DNA from: CAZWLY01 sp964634465
Lineage (GTDB): Bacteria; Desulfobacterota; Desulfarculia; G963662305
Assembly: GCA_964634465.1 (NCBI GenBank)
Contig: CAZWLY010000003.1
Location: 1-64,000, forward strand
Length of the DNA: 64,000 bases
Direction: 5' to 3'
Shown piece after piece: positions 43,665 to 52,869 of the stretch; position 1 is the stretch's first letter; each line of letters begins with the position of its first letter. Under the pieces are notes generated by a model. It had not been told where the DNA came from. It ran no database searches and saw nothing but the letters and a program-made list of their open reading frames with translations. The position numbers were made by a program, and so were the translations under genes.

Positions 43665-44609
43665 ATGAAATCGGACCACCGATCAATATTTGAACGCTAC
43701 TATTCTGATGAACCTTTCATCGACCGCTACGCCGAGAATCCGGCCGGAGCGGTGGACGTCATCATCCCGGTCATGCACACCAACGAACTGTGGCGGGCCA
43801 ACCTCAAGTCGTTCTATCGTGAAATTCCCATCAACCGCCTGCTGATCGGCGACGGCGGCTGTATCGACGATTCGATCGAGGTGGTCAAGGAGTTTCCCCG
43901 GGTGGTCGTCTTCGACCACACCGGATATGTCTCCCTGGGCTACTCCATCCGGAAATTGATCGAGGTGGTGGAAACCGAGTGGTTTTTGTATCTCCACTCC
44001 GACGTCTACCTGCCCCCAGGCTGGTTCGAGGCGATGCAACGCCATCAGAGCGAGTACGACTGGTTCGGCTGTCCGATGCATTTGACGGTACTGGTCGAAT
44101 ACCCCCGCCGGCTGAAAGACCGGCCCTACATGGGCAGCCAGATGGGCCGCAAGGCGGCCTTCCTGCCCGGCCTGAACAAAATCGACGATGACTATATCTA
44201 CCGCCAGGAGGAGTTCGTCTTCAACCGCTTGGTCGAGGAGGCCGGGTTTAAAACGGGCAAGATCGAAGACACCTTCCACTACCACCAGGCCATGCACAAA
44301 GTCAGCAAGTGGGACAGAAAGGTAACCGCGGTGGCCATAAGCGTCGAATCCAGCCCGAAGGAGGACCTTCGCTCCAGCCGGAGCCAGGTCAGGGGCACAA
44401 TCAAGTATCTCCAGCCGACGCCCTATCACATCGATTCCGTCCGCAAGAATCTGAGCCGCCTCAAGGAACTGGAAGATTTGGACTGGTCCGAGTTCAAGAA
44501 CTGGGTGGCCGAGGTCAACCCGGACTGGCTCAGATACATCCGCCGTCCGACCAGGTGGCACTCGATGGCCGAGAAAGTGAAGCGAGGCCTGAAGTATCTT
44601 TTTTCCTGA
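43665..44609 (+). CDS. GT2-like glycosyltransferase
   Basis: This 314-residue protein has a GT-A-type core: VDVIIPVMHTN, LLIGDGGCIDDS and YLHSDVYLPPGW (DxD-like). A helical C-terminal part of about 100 residues rich in Lys and Arg follows. It is more divergent than the other GT2 proteins here and starts with an N-terminal extension of about 30 residues. It probably adds one sugar of the glycan. Confidence 0.75.
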   Translation: MKSDHRSIFERYYSDEPFIDRYAENPAGAVDVIIPVMHTNELWRANLKSFYREIPINRLLIGDGGCIDDSIEVVKEFPRVVVFDHTGYVSLGYSIRKLIEVVETEWFLYLHSDVYLPPGWFEAMQRHQSEYDWFGCPMHLTVLVEYPRRLKDRPYMGSQMGRKAAFLPGLNKIDDDYIYRQEEFVFNRLVEEAGFKTGKIEDTFHYHQAMHKVSKWDRKVTAVAISVESSPKEDLRSSRSQVRGTIKYLQPTPYHIDSVRKNLSRLKELEDLDWSEFKNWVAEVNPDWLRYIRRPTRWHSMAEKVKRGLKYLFS

Positions 44610-44631
44610 TCTATTTCCGGTTTTTTGATCG

Positions 44632-46098
44632 ATGAAGACCGCCCTGTTGATAGTCGATACGGGAGCCTATTTCCCTATCTTGTTCTCCACGGCCGAGACC
44701 ATGAGCGAATCGGGCCGCTTCCGACCGGTTTTCCATTTCGCCCGACCCTACCCCACCTGGTCCCGAGCCGCGGCCAGGTGCCTGGAGAGGGGGTGGGCCT
44801 GTTATGACGAACAGGGACGCCCGGTAAACGCCGCGGAGGAGGACGACCCCAAAAGGCCGTCAAGAGGCCGGTTGGCCGGCTATCTCTCCGCATTGGCCAA
44901 TCGGATATACGGTCTTCTCATCAGGCGGATCGATGGCTCCCTCTTGACCCCCTTGGTCTTCCCGGTTGAATGGTTCAAGTTGAAAAACCAGTTGGAAAGG
45001 GTGAGGAAGCGGCTCAAGCTCTTGGCTCCGGATATCATCGTCCTGGCCGGGGACCTGGTCGATTATACTTCCGTTTTTTATACCAAGGCCGGGCATGAAT
45101 TGGGCATCCCGTCCGTCATCGTCCCCTGGCTGGTCCCGGTGGGCGGCTGGGAGCAGGCCGGTTACTTCGCCTCGGTATCGGCCCGGGACGCCCGCCGGGT
45201 GGTCAACCGACTGGTCGGCCGGATGTACCCCGAATGGCTCATAGAGTATGAGGGCCGGCCGATGCTGCGCTTGTCGGCCTCGCAGGTGTTCGCCAGGAAA
45301 CTGCTCGGCCTGGCTCCGCCCCTGCCCTGGATTCCCCATTCGGGTCAAGCCGACGCCATGGCCCTGGAAAGCCGCATTCAGATGAAAACGGCCCTGGCCA
45401 ACGGATTGCCGAAACAGAAACTGGTCATTGTCGGCTCTCCGGCGGGAGACAAAGTGGCCCGCATCATCGCCAGGGCGAACTCGATCAGGGAGAGGCTCTA
45501 CAGCCGCTTGGGACTGCCGGAAGGCCGGCCCATGCTCTTGGCAGCCGTCTCCCAGGCAAACTACACCAAACTCGACGTTCCCGGGGCGTGCGACTTCACC
45601 GACTACAAAAAGATGGTCGAGTTCATAGTCTCCGGCCTGAAGAGAGCCGCAGGGTACAATCTCGTTCTCCTCCTCCATCCCTCCGTCGATCCCGCACCCT
45701 GGCGCTACCTGGAGGACGAGAAGACCAAAATATGCCTGGAGCCGACGATCGAGGTCATTCCGCTGTGCCAGGTCTTCATGGCCAGCCAGTCGTCGGTCAT
45801 CCAGTGGGCCATAGCCTGCGGAAAGCCGGTCGTCAATTACGATGTCTACAAATACGGCTACACCGATTTCGTTTCGGCGGGCGGCGTGGTTACGGTCACG
45901 GAAAAGGACGAGTATATCGAGATCATGGACCGTTTGGGGACCGATCCGGGATTCGTCTCCGATTTGAAGTCCAAACAGGAGGCCTGCGCCGAAGAATGGG
46001 GCCTGTTCGACGGCCGGTCGGCCCAGAGGCTGCTCGATCTCTTCGGCGGGTTGATCGAGGGCCGGCGGGGACAGGCGTTGAAGGAATCGGTTCAATGA
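44632..46098 (+). CDS. GT-B-like glycosyltransferase, paralogue of 46728-48170
   Basis: The 488-residue protein has the two-domain look of GT-B or UDP-GlcNAc-2-epimerase-like transferases. A C-terminal block reads QWAIACGKPVVNYDVYKYGYTDF, matching RWAVACGKPIINYDVYRYRYNDF in the protein at 46728-48170. Both also share a WGLLDGRS-type ending followed by a leucine-rich helix. No family name is certain. The gene overlaps the next by ATGA. The role is probably glycosyl transfer in this locus. Confidence 0.6.
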   Translation: MKTALLIVDTGAYFPILFSTAETMSESGRFRPVFHFARPYPTWSRAAARCLERGWACYDEQGRPVNAAEEDDPKRPSRGRLAGYLSALANRIYGLLIRRIDGSLLTPLVFPVEWFKLKNQLERVRKRLKLLAPDIIVLAGDLVDYTSVFYTKAGHELGIPSVIVPWLVPVGGWEQAGYFASVSARDARRVVNRLVGRMYPEWLIEYEGRPMLRLSASQVFARKLLGLAPPLPWIPHSGQADAMALESRIQMKTALANGLPKQKLVIVGSPAGDKVARIIARANSIRERLYSRLGLPEGRPMLLAAVSQANYTKLDVPGACDFTDYKKMVEFIVSGLKRAAGYNLVLLLHPSVDPAPWRYLEDEKTKICLEPTIEVIPLCQVFMASQSSVIQWAIACGKPVVNYDVYKYGYTDFVSAGGVVTVTEKDEYIEIMDRLGTDPGFVSDLKSKQEACAEEWGLFDGRSAQRLLDLFGGLIEGRRGQALKESVQ

Positions 46099-46688
46099 CC
46101 AGGTTCTCCCGATGGTTGCTGAGTGTGCTCAACAAGCTTTTGCGCCCCTTGGGCTGGCGCGTGGTGACGGGAAAACGTTTCGGTTGCGACCGATTTCCCG
46201 CTTCGGGCCGCAAGGAGTATCTTCTTGTCGAGGAAAAACCGGCCCAGGTGGTCGCTCTTAGCATCGTCGACGCCGCCGGTAAGACAAGCGGCCGGATCGA
46301 CGTCGGGGAGCCAATAACCCTCCAGGCCGAGATCGTGGTTCGCCGACCGGTGGCCCGGATGAACGTGTCTTTCATGATTCACGACGACTACGAACCCTTT
46401 GTCAGCGCCACCCATTCGGCCATGACCGATTCGGCGCCCACCTCCTGGGCTCCGGGACGCTATATCGTCCGGGCCCGTTACCCCCAAGGCCTTTTGAACC
46501 GGGGCGTCTTTTACGTCCGGGTCGGGTTGGGCTGGGTGGATAACACCGTTTACGATTTCCACGACGACGGCCTGCGACTGGAGGTGGCGGTGGCGGGAGA
46601 GGTCGAGCCTCACTCCATCCACAGCCACGGCCTGTTGGCTGTAATCCCGGAGTACGAGGTGGAAACCATCGGCCAAGAGGCCGACTGA
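46095..46688 (+). CDS. Free-standing Wzt C-terminal-type carbohydrate-binding protein
   Basis: This 197-residue protein has a short basic N-terminal segment with an amphipathic helix and then a beta-rich domain. The latter resembles the C-terminal domain of the Wzt ATPase at 23637-24980. Shared features are SGRIDVGEPITLQAE (compare NIDIRRPVAVEIE), a central WAPGRYIVRARYP (compare VGRYTSRATIP) and the following RGVFYVRVGL (compare EGLFFVSVVL). It has no ATPase. It may recognise the glycan end or assist the exporter. It sits between two paralogous transferases and overlaps the first. Confidence 0.65.
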   Translation: MTRFSRWLLSVLNKLLRPLGWRVVTGKRFGCDRFPASGRKEYLLVEEKPAQVVALSIVDAAGKTSGRIDVGEPITLQAEIVVRRPVARMNVSFMIHDDYEPFVSATHSAMTDSAPTSWAPGRYIVRARYPQGLLNRGVFYVRVGLGWVDNTVYDFHDDGLRLEVAVAGEVEPHSIHSHGLLAVIPEYEVETIGQEAD

Positions 46689-46727
46689 ACGCCGGGGCGA
46701 TCACTCGGCAGGCGGCGTCGATCCCCG

Positions 46728-48170
46728 ATGGGGAAAGAAAGGGCCTCCATACTCCTTTGCCCGGCCAATCCGGTTCATGTCCGGGAGTTCTCGAGTCTGG
46801 CCCGAGCCATGGCCTCAACGGGCCGCTTCCGGCCCCGGTTGTGGTGGGTCGAGGAGTATCCCGACTGGGTAAAGGACGCCCTGGGTTGCCGGGAAAGCGG
46901 CCTGGAAGTGGTAAACCCTATGCCCCGCAACCCAGCGGCGGGAAAATCGGCCGGGCCAAAGACGGCTGCCGCTGCACCGGGGAGCCGAGGGACGGGCGAG
47001 CGGATCAGGGCCCTGGCTGCGGAAAAGATCAAGCGCGGCGTCTGGCTGTCGTATCTTTACCACACCCGGCGTCTGAGAAGATTGCTGGACCGAACGGCCG
47101 GGATCATCTCCAGCCGGAACATCCGGCTGCTGGTCATCCCCGAGGACAACGTCGGCGGGCCGTGGCCGGCCGTCGTCGAGGCCGGCCGCCGGGCCGGAGC
47201 GCCTGCGGTCATCATCCCCTTCACCGTGGCCGGGCCTTCCGAGTTCGCCGAAGCCTACCGGTTCAAGCCCGACTTCCAACTCGATCGGCGACTCAATCGC
47301 CTCTTGGCCAAACGGAGGCCCGAGTGGGTCTACGATCACCATGGGCTCAAGCTGGTCAGGCTGCCGGCCGGTTGGGCCTGGGCGTTGATAAGGCTGGGTC
47401 TGGCCCCGCCCGAGCCCTGGGTGCTCCACAGCGGCCGGGCGGCGGCCATCGCCGTGGAAAGCGATCGGATGAAGGAGCATTATCTGTCCCAGGGTTTGGA
47501 ACGGGAAAAATTGGCCGTCACCGGAGGGCCGACCGACGACATCTTGGCCCGGGGGCTGAAAGAGGCTGCGAGAAAGCGGGAGGAGCTTTACCTGGAGCTG
47601 GGGTTGCCTGCCAACCGGCCCCTGGCCCTTTTGGCCCTGCCGCCGGACGTGCTCCATCTGAACCGGCCGGAATGCGATTTTCAGGATTACGACCTCCTGG
47701 CGGCCAAGATGCTGGCTCCCTTGGCGGAAAATGAAGGCTGGAACGTGGTCGTAAGCCCCCATCCCCACCTGGATGAAAGCAGGCTGACCAACCTCGCCGG
47801 CCCCAATGTCGGCCTGTCCGCCCGGCCCACGGCCGAGCTGATTCCCCTGAGCGATGTCTACGTCGCTTCCATTTCGGCCACCATCCGCTGGGCCGTGGCT
47901 TGCGGCAAGCCGATTATAAACTATGATGTCTATCGCTATCGGTATAATGATTTCGACGCTCTGGGGGGGGTGCTCAATGTCGAAGAGTACGAAGACTATG
48001 AAAGGGCCTGCCGGGAGCTGACCGGCCGGCCCGAGCGTCTGGCCGAGCTGAGCCGCAAACAGAGCCGGGAGGCTCCCCGGTGGGGTCTTTTGGACGGCCG
48101 GTCTCAAGAAAGGATACTCGATCTTTTCGAACGGTTGATCGAGAACGAGGGAAAACCCATCTTGGAATGA
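46728..48170 (+). CDS. GT-B-like glycosyltransferase, paralogue of 44632-46098
   Basis: The 480-residue protein parallels the protein at 44632-46098 over most of its length. PLSDVYVASISATIRWAVACGK in the donor-domain loop and the WGLLDGRSQERILDLFERL ending are the clearest matches. The N-terminus begins ILLCPANPVHVREFSSLARAM, a GT-B-style first Rossmann strand. No catalytic residue can be assigned with confidence. Together with its paralogue and the carbohydrate-binding protein between them it forms a duplicated unit. Confidence 0.6.
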   Translation: MGKERASILLCPANPVHVREFSSLARAMASTGRFRPRLWWVEEYPDWVKDALGCRESGLEVVNPMPRNPAAGKSAGPKTAAAAPGSRGTGERIRALAAEKIKRGVWLSYLYHTRRLRRLLDRTAGIISSRNIRLLVIPEDNVGGPWPAVVEAGRRAGAPAVIIPFTVAGPSEFAEAYRFKPDFQLDRRLNRLLAKRRPEWVYDHHGLKLVRLPAGWAWALIRLGLAPPEPWVLHSGRAAAIAVESDRMKEHYLSQGLEREKLAVTGGPTDDILARGLKEAARKREELYLELGLPANRPLALLALPPDVLHLNRPECDFQDYDLLAAKMLAPLAENEGWNVVVSPHPHLDESRLTNLAGPNVGLSARPTAELIPLSDVYVASISATIRWAVACGKPIINYDVYRYRYNDFDALGGVLNVEEYEDYERACRELTGRPERLAELSRKQSREAPRWGLLDGRSQERILDLFERLIENEGKPILE

Positions 48171-48224
48171 GATGTCAACCCATTCTCGCGGTTTAGATCC
48201 TGCGATAGCAAAGGTAGGTGGAAT

Positions 48225-49238
48225 TTGAAAACAGCGGTCATCGGCGCCGGAAGGATGGGCCAGCGTCACCTCCAGGTGGTCAAAGACCTGGGTCTGGAGT
48301 TGATCGGCCTGTGCGACCACAGCGAAAACGCCCTGGCCCTGGCCTGTCGGGACTTGAGCGTCAGCGGGGACATAAGCTTCACCTCCACGGCGGAACTCTT
48401 GAAGCGCAACCGCCCCCAGGTGGTCATCATCGCCACCACCGCGCCGTCCCACTGCGATTTGACCTGTCTGGCCGCCGAAGCCGGGGCCGAATACATCCTC
48501 TGCGAAAAGCCCATGGGCGTCTCCCTGGCGGAGTGCGAGAGGATGATCGAGACCTGTGAAAAACACGGCGTCCGCCTGGCCATCAACCACCAGATGCGCT
48601 TCATGGAGCAGTACACCCGGGTCAAGGAGTTGGTTTGGTCCGATGAGTTCGGCGGGTTGGCCTCGGTCAACGTGGTCGCCGGAAATTTCGGCCTGGCCAT
48701 GAACGGCAGCCACTACTTCGAGATGTTCCGCTATCTCACCGACGAGGAGCCGGCGGAGGTTACGGCCTGGTTCTCCGACGAGATCGTGCCCAACCCCAGG
48801 GGGGAGCAGTTCGAGGACCGAGCGGGACAGGTCCGGGTGGTCACCGCTTCGGGCAAGCGGTTCTACATGGATATCGGCGCCGATCAGGGCCAGGGAATGG
48901 CCATAACCTACGTCGGCCGGAACGGCTGGATTTTCGTCGATGAGTTGACCGGCTACACCAGGCGCATGGTCCGCAAGCCCGAACACCGCCCCGAGCCGAC
49001 CACCAGGTACTGCACGCCCTGGGAAGAGATCGAGGAGCGGATTGCACCGACCGACCCCGTCACCCCGACCAAGGCGATTCTGGAGGCCCTGATAAGCGAC
49101 CGGAATTACCCCGACGGCCGGGCCGGCCGCCTGGCCGTGGCCTGCCTGGTGGCGGCCTACGTCTCCAACGAAGAAGGCCACCGACCGGTCAAGGTGGATG
49201 ACAGCCTGCCCCGGGACAGGGCCTTCCCCTGGGCCTGA
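48225..49238 (+). CDS. Gfo/Idh/MocA-family oxidoreductase
   Basis: The 337-residue protein has an N-terminal NAD(P)-binding domain (VIGAGRMGQRHL) and the EKP motif (ILCEKPMGVS) with the catalytic Lys. A C-terminal alpha/beta domain carries INHQMRFMEQYTRVKEL. Family members oxidise or reduce sugars at C3 or elsewhere and also make aminosugars with DegT enzymes. It starts with TTG after AGGTGG. The substrate is unknown. A second, distinct member is at 59053-60006. Confidence 0.87.
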   Translation: MKTAVIGAGRMGQRHLQVVKDLGLELIGLCDHSENALALACRDLSVSGDISFTSTAELLKRNRPQVVIIATTAPSHCDLTCLAAEAGAEYILCEKPMGVSLAECERMIETCEKHGVRLAINHQMRFMEQYTRVKELVWSDEFGGLASVNVVAGNFGLAMNGSHYFEMFRYLTDEEPAEVTAWFSDEIVPNPRGEQFEDRAGQVRVVTASGKRFYMDIGADQGQGMAITYVGRNGWIFVDELTGYTRRMVRKPEHRPEPTTRYCTPWEEIEERIAPTDPVTPTKAILEALISDRNYPDGRAGRLAVACLVAAYVSNEEGHRPVKVDDSLPRDRAFPWA

Positions 49239-49251
49239 CGGGGGAATCAAT

Positions 49252-49941
49252 ATGGCCTCTCAGGGCATCGTTCTCATCGGTTCCGGGCCCAGCCTGAACA
49301 AGATCGACATCGCTAGGCTGGCCGGCAAGCACACCATCGCCTTCAACCGATCCTATATCGCCTGGGACGAGTGGGGCTTCAACCCGACCTACTATGCCTG
49401 CTTCGACCCGATCGCCCTGGAGGACAACGCCGAGGAGGTAAACGAGCTCATTCGGAGCCGCTTCGTGGCCCGGTTCTTCCTCAACGAACTCGCCCGCAAG
49501 TTCGGCATCAAGCCCACCGCCCGGGTCGGATTCGTCAGGCTGCTGAAAGGAGCCTCCTTCATCGCCGACACCGAGCTGATCGCCGACCTGGGCAACGTCG
49601 GGGCCTCCTCGCTCCAGATTCTGGCCGCCCTGGGCTATCGAAAGATAGTCATGGTCGGGGTGGACGCCCGCTACTCGGTCCGGCTCGACGGCCGCGACGC
49701 CGGCGAGGGGCTGGTCGAGCCGGTGAGCGACCCCGACCACTTCACCCCCGGCTACTCCGCGGGCAGGCGGCGGGCGGCCGAACCCGATCTCGACCGGCTG
49801 CTCGGCCGCTGGCCGGAGACGGCCGAGGCGGTGCGCAAGCGCGGCATCGAGTTGGTCAACGCCTCGCCGGGGACGGCTTTGGATTGTGTGCCGGTATTGG
49901 AATTCGAGGCGGCCCTGGACTGGCTGGAGCAAGAATCATAA
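49252..49941 (+). CDS. DUF115/GT42-like Rossmann-type protein
   Basis: The 229-residue protein starts with VLIGSGPSLNKIDIARL, then has TIAFNRSYIAWDEWGF and a GASSLQILAALGYRKIVMVGVDARY block, followed by DPDHFTPGYSAG. This order recalls the DUF115/MptE-like superfamily and the GT42 sialyltransferases (GNGPSLK near the start, later ALGYKEIYLSGID). A catalytic role as a sugar transferase is possible but unproven. GGGGGAA precedes the ATG. It follows the Gfo/Idh gene by 13 bases. Confidence 0.65.
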   Translation: MASQGIVLIGSGPSLNKIDIARLAGKHTIAFNRSYIAWDEWGFNPTYYACFDPIALEDNAEEVNELIRSRFVARFFLNELARKFGIKPTARVGFVRLLKGASFIADTELIADLGNVGASSLQILAALGYRKIVMVGVDARYSVRLDGRDAGEGLVEPVSDPDHFTPGYSAGRRRAAEPDLDRLLGRWPETAEAVRKRGIELVNASPGTALDCVPVLEFEAALDWLEQES

Positions 49942-49963
49942 AAACTGCCTTGGCGGAATGGAT

Positions 49964-50956
49964 ATGACTTACGATTTTAAACGTCCCAAGGACGCCTATA
50001 GAGAGGCGGCCAAGTATAACCGGGCCGGAAAACCAGCTCCCTTTCCGCCCTATGTCACCTTCCAGTTGAACAACTCCTGCAACTTCCGGTGCCGGATGTG
50101 CGCCCTGTCATACCTCGATCAAGACGAGGGCTTCATGGAAGGAGAAACCTTTCACGCCGCTCTGGACCAGGTGGCCGAACAGGGAAGCCTGGTCAGGTTC
50201 ATCGGGTGGAACGAGAACTTTCTCTACCCCGACCTGTTGGATGCCATCCGGGCGGTCAAGGAAAAGAGGCTTCTGCTCCACATCACCACCAACGGCAGCC
50301 TCATCAGCCGCGAGGCGGCCGAGACGATCATTGAGGTGGGTGTGGACAGTATCATCTTTTCCTTCCAGGGTTTGACCCGGGAAGAAGACATGTTCATGCG
50401 CCGCATCGGAGAGAAGGTGTATGACCGGATCATCGACAACATAAAGATGATGTACCGGTTGAAGGCCGGCGGAAAACCCAAAATCAAGATCACCACCACC
50501 ATCAGCCATCGCGACGATCCCCAGGCCAGATCGGCGTTCGAAGCCGAGCACTCTCAATACGCCGATGAGGTCCAGGTGACCGGATTCACCCATCTGGGGC
50601 ATATCGAGGAGGCGGTCAAGCCTGAAAATGTCTGGGAGATGTTCGGCCTGGCCGAGCCGAAGCTTCTGGGGGATGTGGTGTGCCACCTTCCCAACTTCGA
50701 AATGCTCATCAAACCCGAGGGATCGGTGGCCTTGTGTTGCGGGGGGCTGTCCGATTCGTTGGTGGTCGGTAATGTAAACGAAGATCGATTGTCGGATATC
50801 TGGCACTCCGAGGCGGCGGGCCGGATAAGGGCGGCCTTGGCCGCCGGCCGGCTGGACGATTATTCGGACTGTGCTGTTTGCGGAATCAGATACGACTACC
50901 AAGGTCTCCCCAACACCATGTCCTCCTTCCAGAAAGTGGACCAGGAATCGGATTGA
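49964..50956 (+). CDS. Radical SAM protein with SPASM-like C-terminal cysteines
   Basis: This 330-residue protein has the radical SAM motif CNFRCRMC (Cys39, Cys43, Cys46) and a C-terminal region with CCGG and CAVCGIRYDYQG that resembles a SPASM/twitch auxiliary cluster site. Relatives include peptide-modifying maturases and sugar-modifying dehydrogenases. I chose the ATG at 49964 because GGCGGA is six bases upstream; an ATG at 49958 touches that site. Its stop overlaps the next gene by TTGA. No peptide substrate gene is visible nearby, so a sugar or lipid substrate is more likely. Confidence 0.8.
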   Translation: MTYDFKRPKDAYREAAKYNRAGKPAPFPPYVTFQLNNSCNFRCRMCALSYLDQDEGFMEGETFHAALDQVAEQGSLVRFIGWNENFLYPDLLDAIRAVKEKRLLLHITTNGSLISREAAETIIEVGVDSIIFSFQGLTREEDMFMRRIGEKVYDRIIDNIKMMYRLKAGGKPKIKITTTISHRDDPQARSAFEAEHSQYADEVQVTGFTHLGHIEEAVKPENVWEMFGLAEPKLLGDVVCHLPNFEMLIKPEGSVALCCGGLSDSLVVGNVNEDRLSDIWHSEAAGRIRAALAAGRLDDYSDCAVCGIRYDYQGLPNTMSSFQKVDQESD

Positions 50957-52869
50957 GCCTCACCGACAAACCGATGGCGCCTCGATTCGTGAAATACCGC
51001 TCTCGTCTGGCCGCTGTTGTGGGTTGCTGGGTGGTCGGGCTGGCGATTCGGGCCTTGTGGCCCGGAGCGAACGATTCCTCTCTGCTAAGCGGTCTTCTCC
51101 AAAACGGTCACTGGGCCCGGATGTTGGGCTTCCTGTTTTTGACCTCGGTGTTCGTTTTGACCGGACTGACCCGGGCCCTGCCCGCCCGATTCGACTGGCC
51201 CGAATCCCGAGAGACGACCTGGACCCGGAGCATGGTCCGGCGGGACTGCCTCGGAATCGTGGCGGCCGTGTTCATCGTCCATGGCCTTCTCTTGCTCAAC
51301 GACGGCGAGTATTGGGAAGGCTGGATCTGGCAACATTATTACCAGACCGGCGACTGGGCCGGGGTTTTGTCCTTCATGCTGGAGGCCGGGACCCCGCTTC
51401 GGGCCCATCTGTATTGGCTGCCGGCCTTCTTCCCCGACCCGATCTTCGGAACCAAGCTGATCTCCTTTGTCTCCCTGGCCGGCGCCGCCGTTCTGACCTA
51501 CCTGGCCGGCCTGGCCTCGGAAAGATTGACCCGCTGGGAAAGCCTGGCCCTGGCCCTCATCGCCATGTCCTATCCGGCCTATCAGGCCACGGTGTCCACG
51601 GCGGTGGTGACCTACTCGGTTACCTACTTTTCGTTCCTGCTGGGGGTGTACCTGGCCCTCAAGGCCGAGGAGAAAAGAGGCGGCCTGCACCTCGTTTTGC
51701 GCCTGGCGGCCCTGACCGCCTTTGTCTGGTCCTTTGTGACCCCATCCATGTTGACCTTCTACGGCGGGTTTTTGATCGTCCTTTTGGCCAAGGCCGGTTT
51801 CGGGACAAGGCCGCTCCGGCCCAAAGGCCTGGTCCGGTTCTGCCTGGTCAGGGCCGACTATGTTCTTCTGCCGGCGGCCTTTTACCTGGTCATGGTCCTG
51901 GTCTTTCCGCCCACGGGCTGGCTCAAGGAATATTTGAGTGTCTCGCTGTCTCCGGTAGGGATGTGGGCCGCCCTGAAATCATTTCTGCTCAACGGCGTGC
52001 ACTACCAACTGGACTCCTCGCTGGCCTCCCTGTTCACTTCCGGCCTGTGGCTGGGGGCCTTGGCCGGGCTGGCGGCCTGGTTTTTGGGGTCGAGATTCCA
52101 GGGGGCGGCCGTCCCTGAACGCTCCCAGCCGGCCGGGGCCCACACTCTGCTGATTTTCGGCCTGGTTCTGTTCGTTCTGGGCGCGGGACCGTACATTGCC
52201 GGAGGGCGAACCCTGGCCCCGGTCGGCTTCTACACCCGGTTCGCCCTTTTGCTGCCCTTGCCTGTGGCGTTCATCATTATCGGTTTGGTCCGAATGGTGT
52301 TCAAAGGCTCGGCCGGGGGAGTCAACCGCCTGGGGCTGGTCGTGCTGGCCACCCTGGTGGCCGCCTTTTCCTGGTCCACCATGGGTATGTACATCGACTG
52401 GCAGGCCCGCTGGGTCAGGGACCGATCCTTCGTGCTCAACTTGAGCCGTCTGGACCGGGCCGCGGATTACTCAATTTTTATCGTCGATAACCGCTACCGC
52501 CTGGGCGGTCAGGGCAACTACAACCACATCGAATACAGCGCCCTGTTCAACCGGGCCTTTGGCGACGACACCCACTTCGGGCTCGACCGGGGCTACAACC
52601 TGGAAAAGACGATCGCTCGTTACACCGGCCGCTGGGGCAGGGAATACGGGGCCAGGTTGTGGCCGGTCAGAGCCGATCTCAAGGGTTGCCGGGCCATAAT
52701 CGAGATAGAAAAAGGGGCCGCCGCAGGGCCGTCCCGATCCCTGGTCGCCCGTTACTTTTATCATCGGTTCTTCGATCGCCGGGGCATGGATGGATTTCTG
52801 GCCGGGGTGACCAGGCTGCGCCTTCAACCGCTGAATGTCCCCCAGGCCGAGAACTGCCGGCCGGAATGA
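50953..52869 (+). CDS. Multi-spanning GT-C-like membrane protein
   Basis: The 638-residue protein has about twelve hydrophobic helices and a soluble C-terminal region of roughly 120 residues. An acidic luminal-loop motif GEYWEGWIWQHYY follows the third helix. This resembles polyprenyl-phosphate-sugar-dependent transferases, although no family signature is complete. It begins with TTG in a TTGA overlap, preceded by AGGAA. Its neighbours are a deacetylase and a DPM-like GT2, which could make its lipid-linked donor. Confidence 0.65.
   Translation: MSLTDKPMAPRFVKYRSRLAAVVGCWVVGLAIRALWPGANDSSLLSGLLQNGHWARMLGFLFLTSVFVLTGLTRALPARFDWPESRETTWTRSMVRRDCLGIVAAVFIVHGLLLLNDGEYWEGWIWQHYYQTGDWAGVLSFMLEAGTPLRAHLYWLPAFFPDPIFGTKLISFVSLAGAAVLTYLAGLASERLTRWESLALALIAMSYPAYQATVSTAVVTYSVTYFSFLLGVYLALKAEEKRGGLHLVLRLAALTAFVWSFVTPSMLTFYGGFLIVLLAKAGFGTRPLRPKGLVRFCLVRADYVLLPAAFYLVMVLVFPPTGWLKEYLSVSLSPVGMWAALKSFLLNGVHYQLDSSLASLFTSGLWLGALAGLAAWFLGSRFQGAAVPERSQPAGAHTLLIFGLVLFVLGAGPYIAGGRTLAPVGFYTRFALLLPLPVAFIIIGLVRMVFKGSAGGVNRLGLVVLATLVAAFSWSTMGMYIDWQARWVRDRSFVLNLSRLDRAADYSIFIVDNRYRLGGQGNYNHIEYSALFNRAFGDDTHFGLDRGYNLEKTIARYTGRWGREYGARLWPVRADLKGCRAIIEIEKGAAAGPSRSLVARYFYHRFFDRRGMDGFLAGVTRLRLQPLNVPQAENCRPE

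Noticed and set aside
46815..49250. Very long open frame (about 810 codons) on the minus strand
   Set aside because: It lies antisense to two well-supported genes (46728-48170 and 48225-49238), has low-complexity Gly/Pro/Arg/Asp-rich content and no family motif. Such frames are a by-product of high GC in third codon positions.
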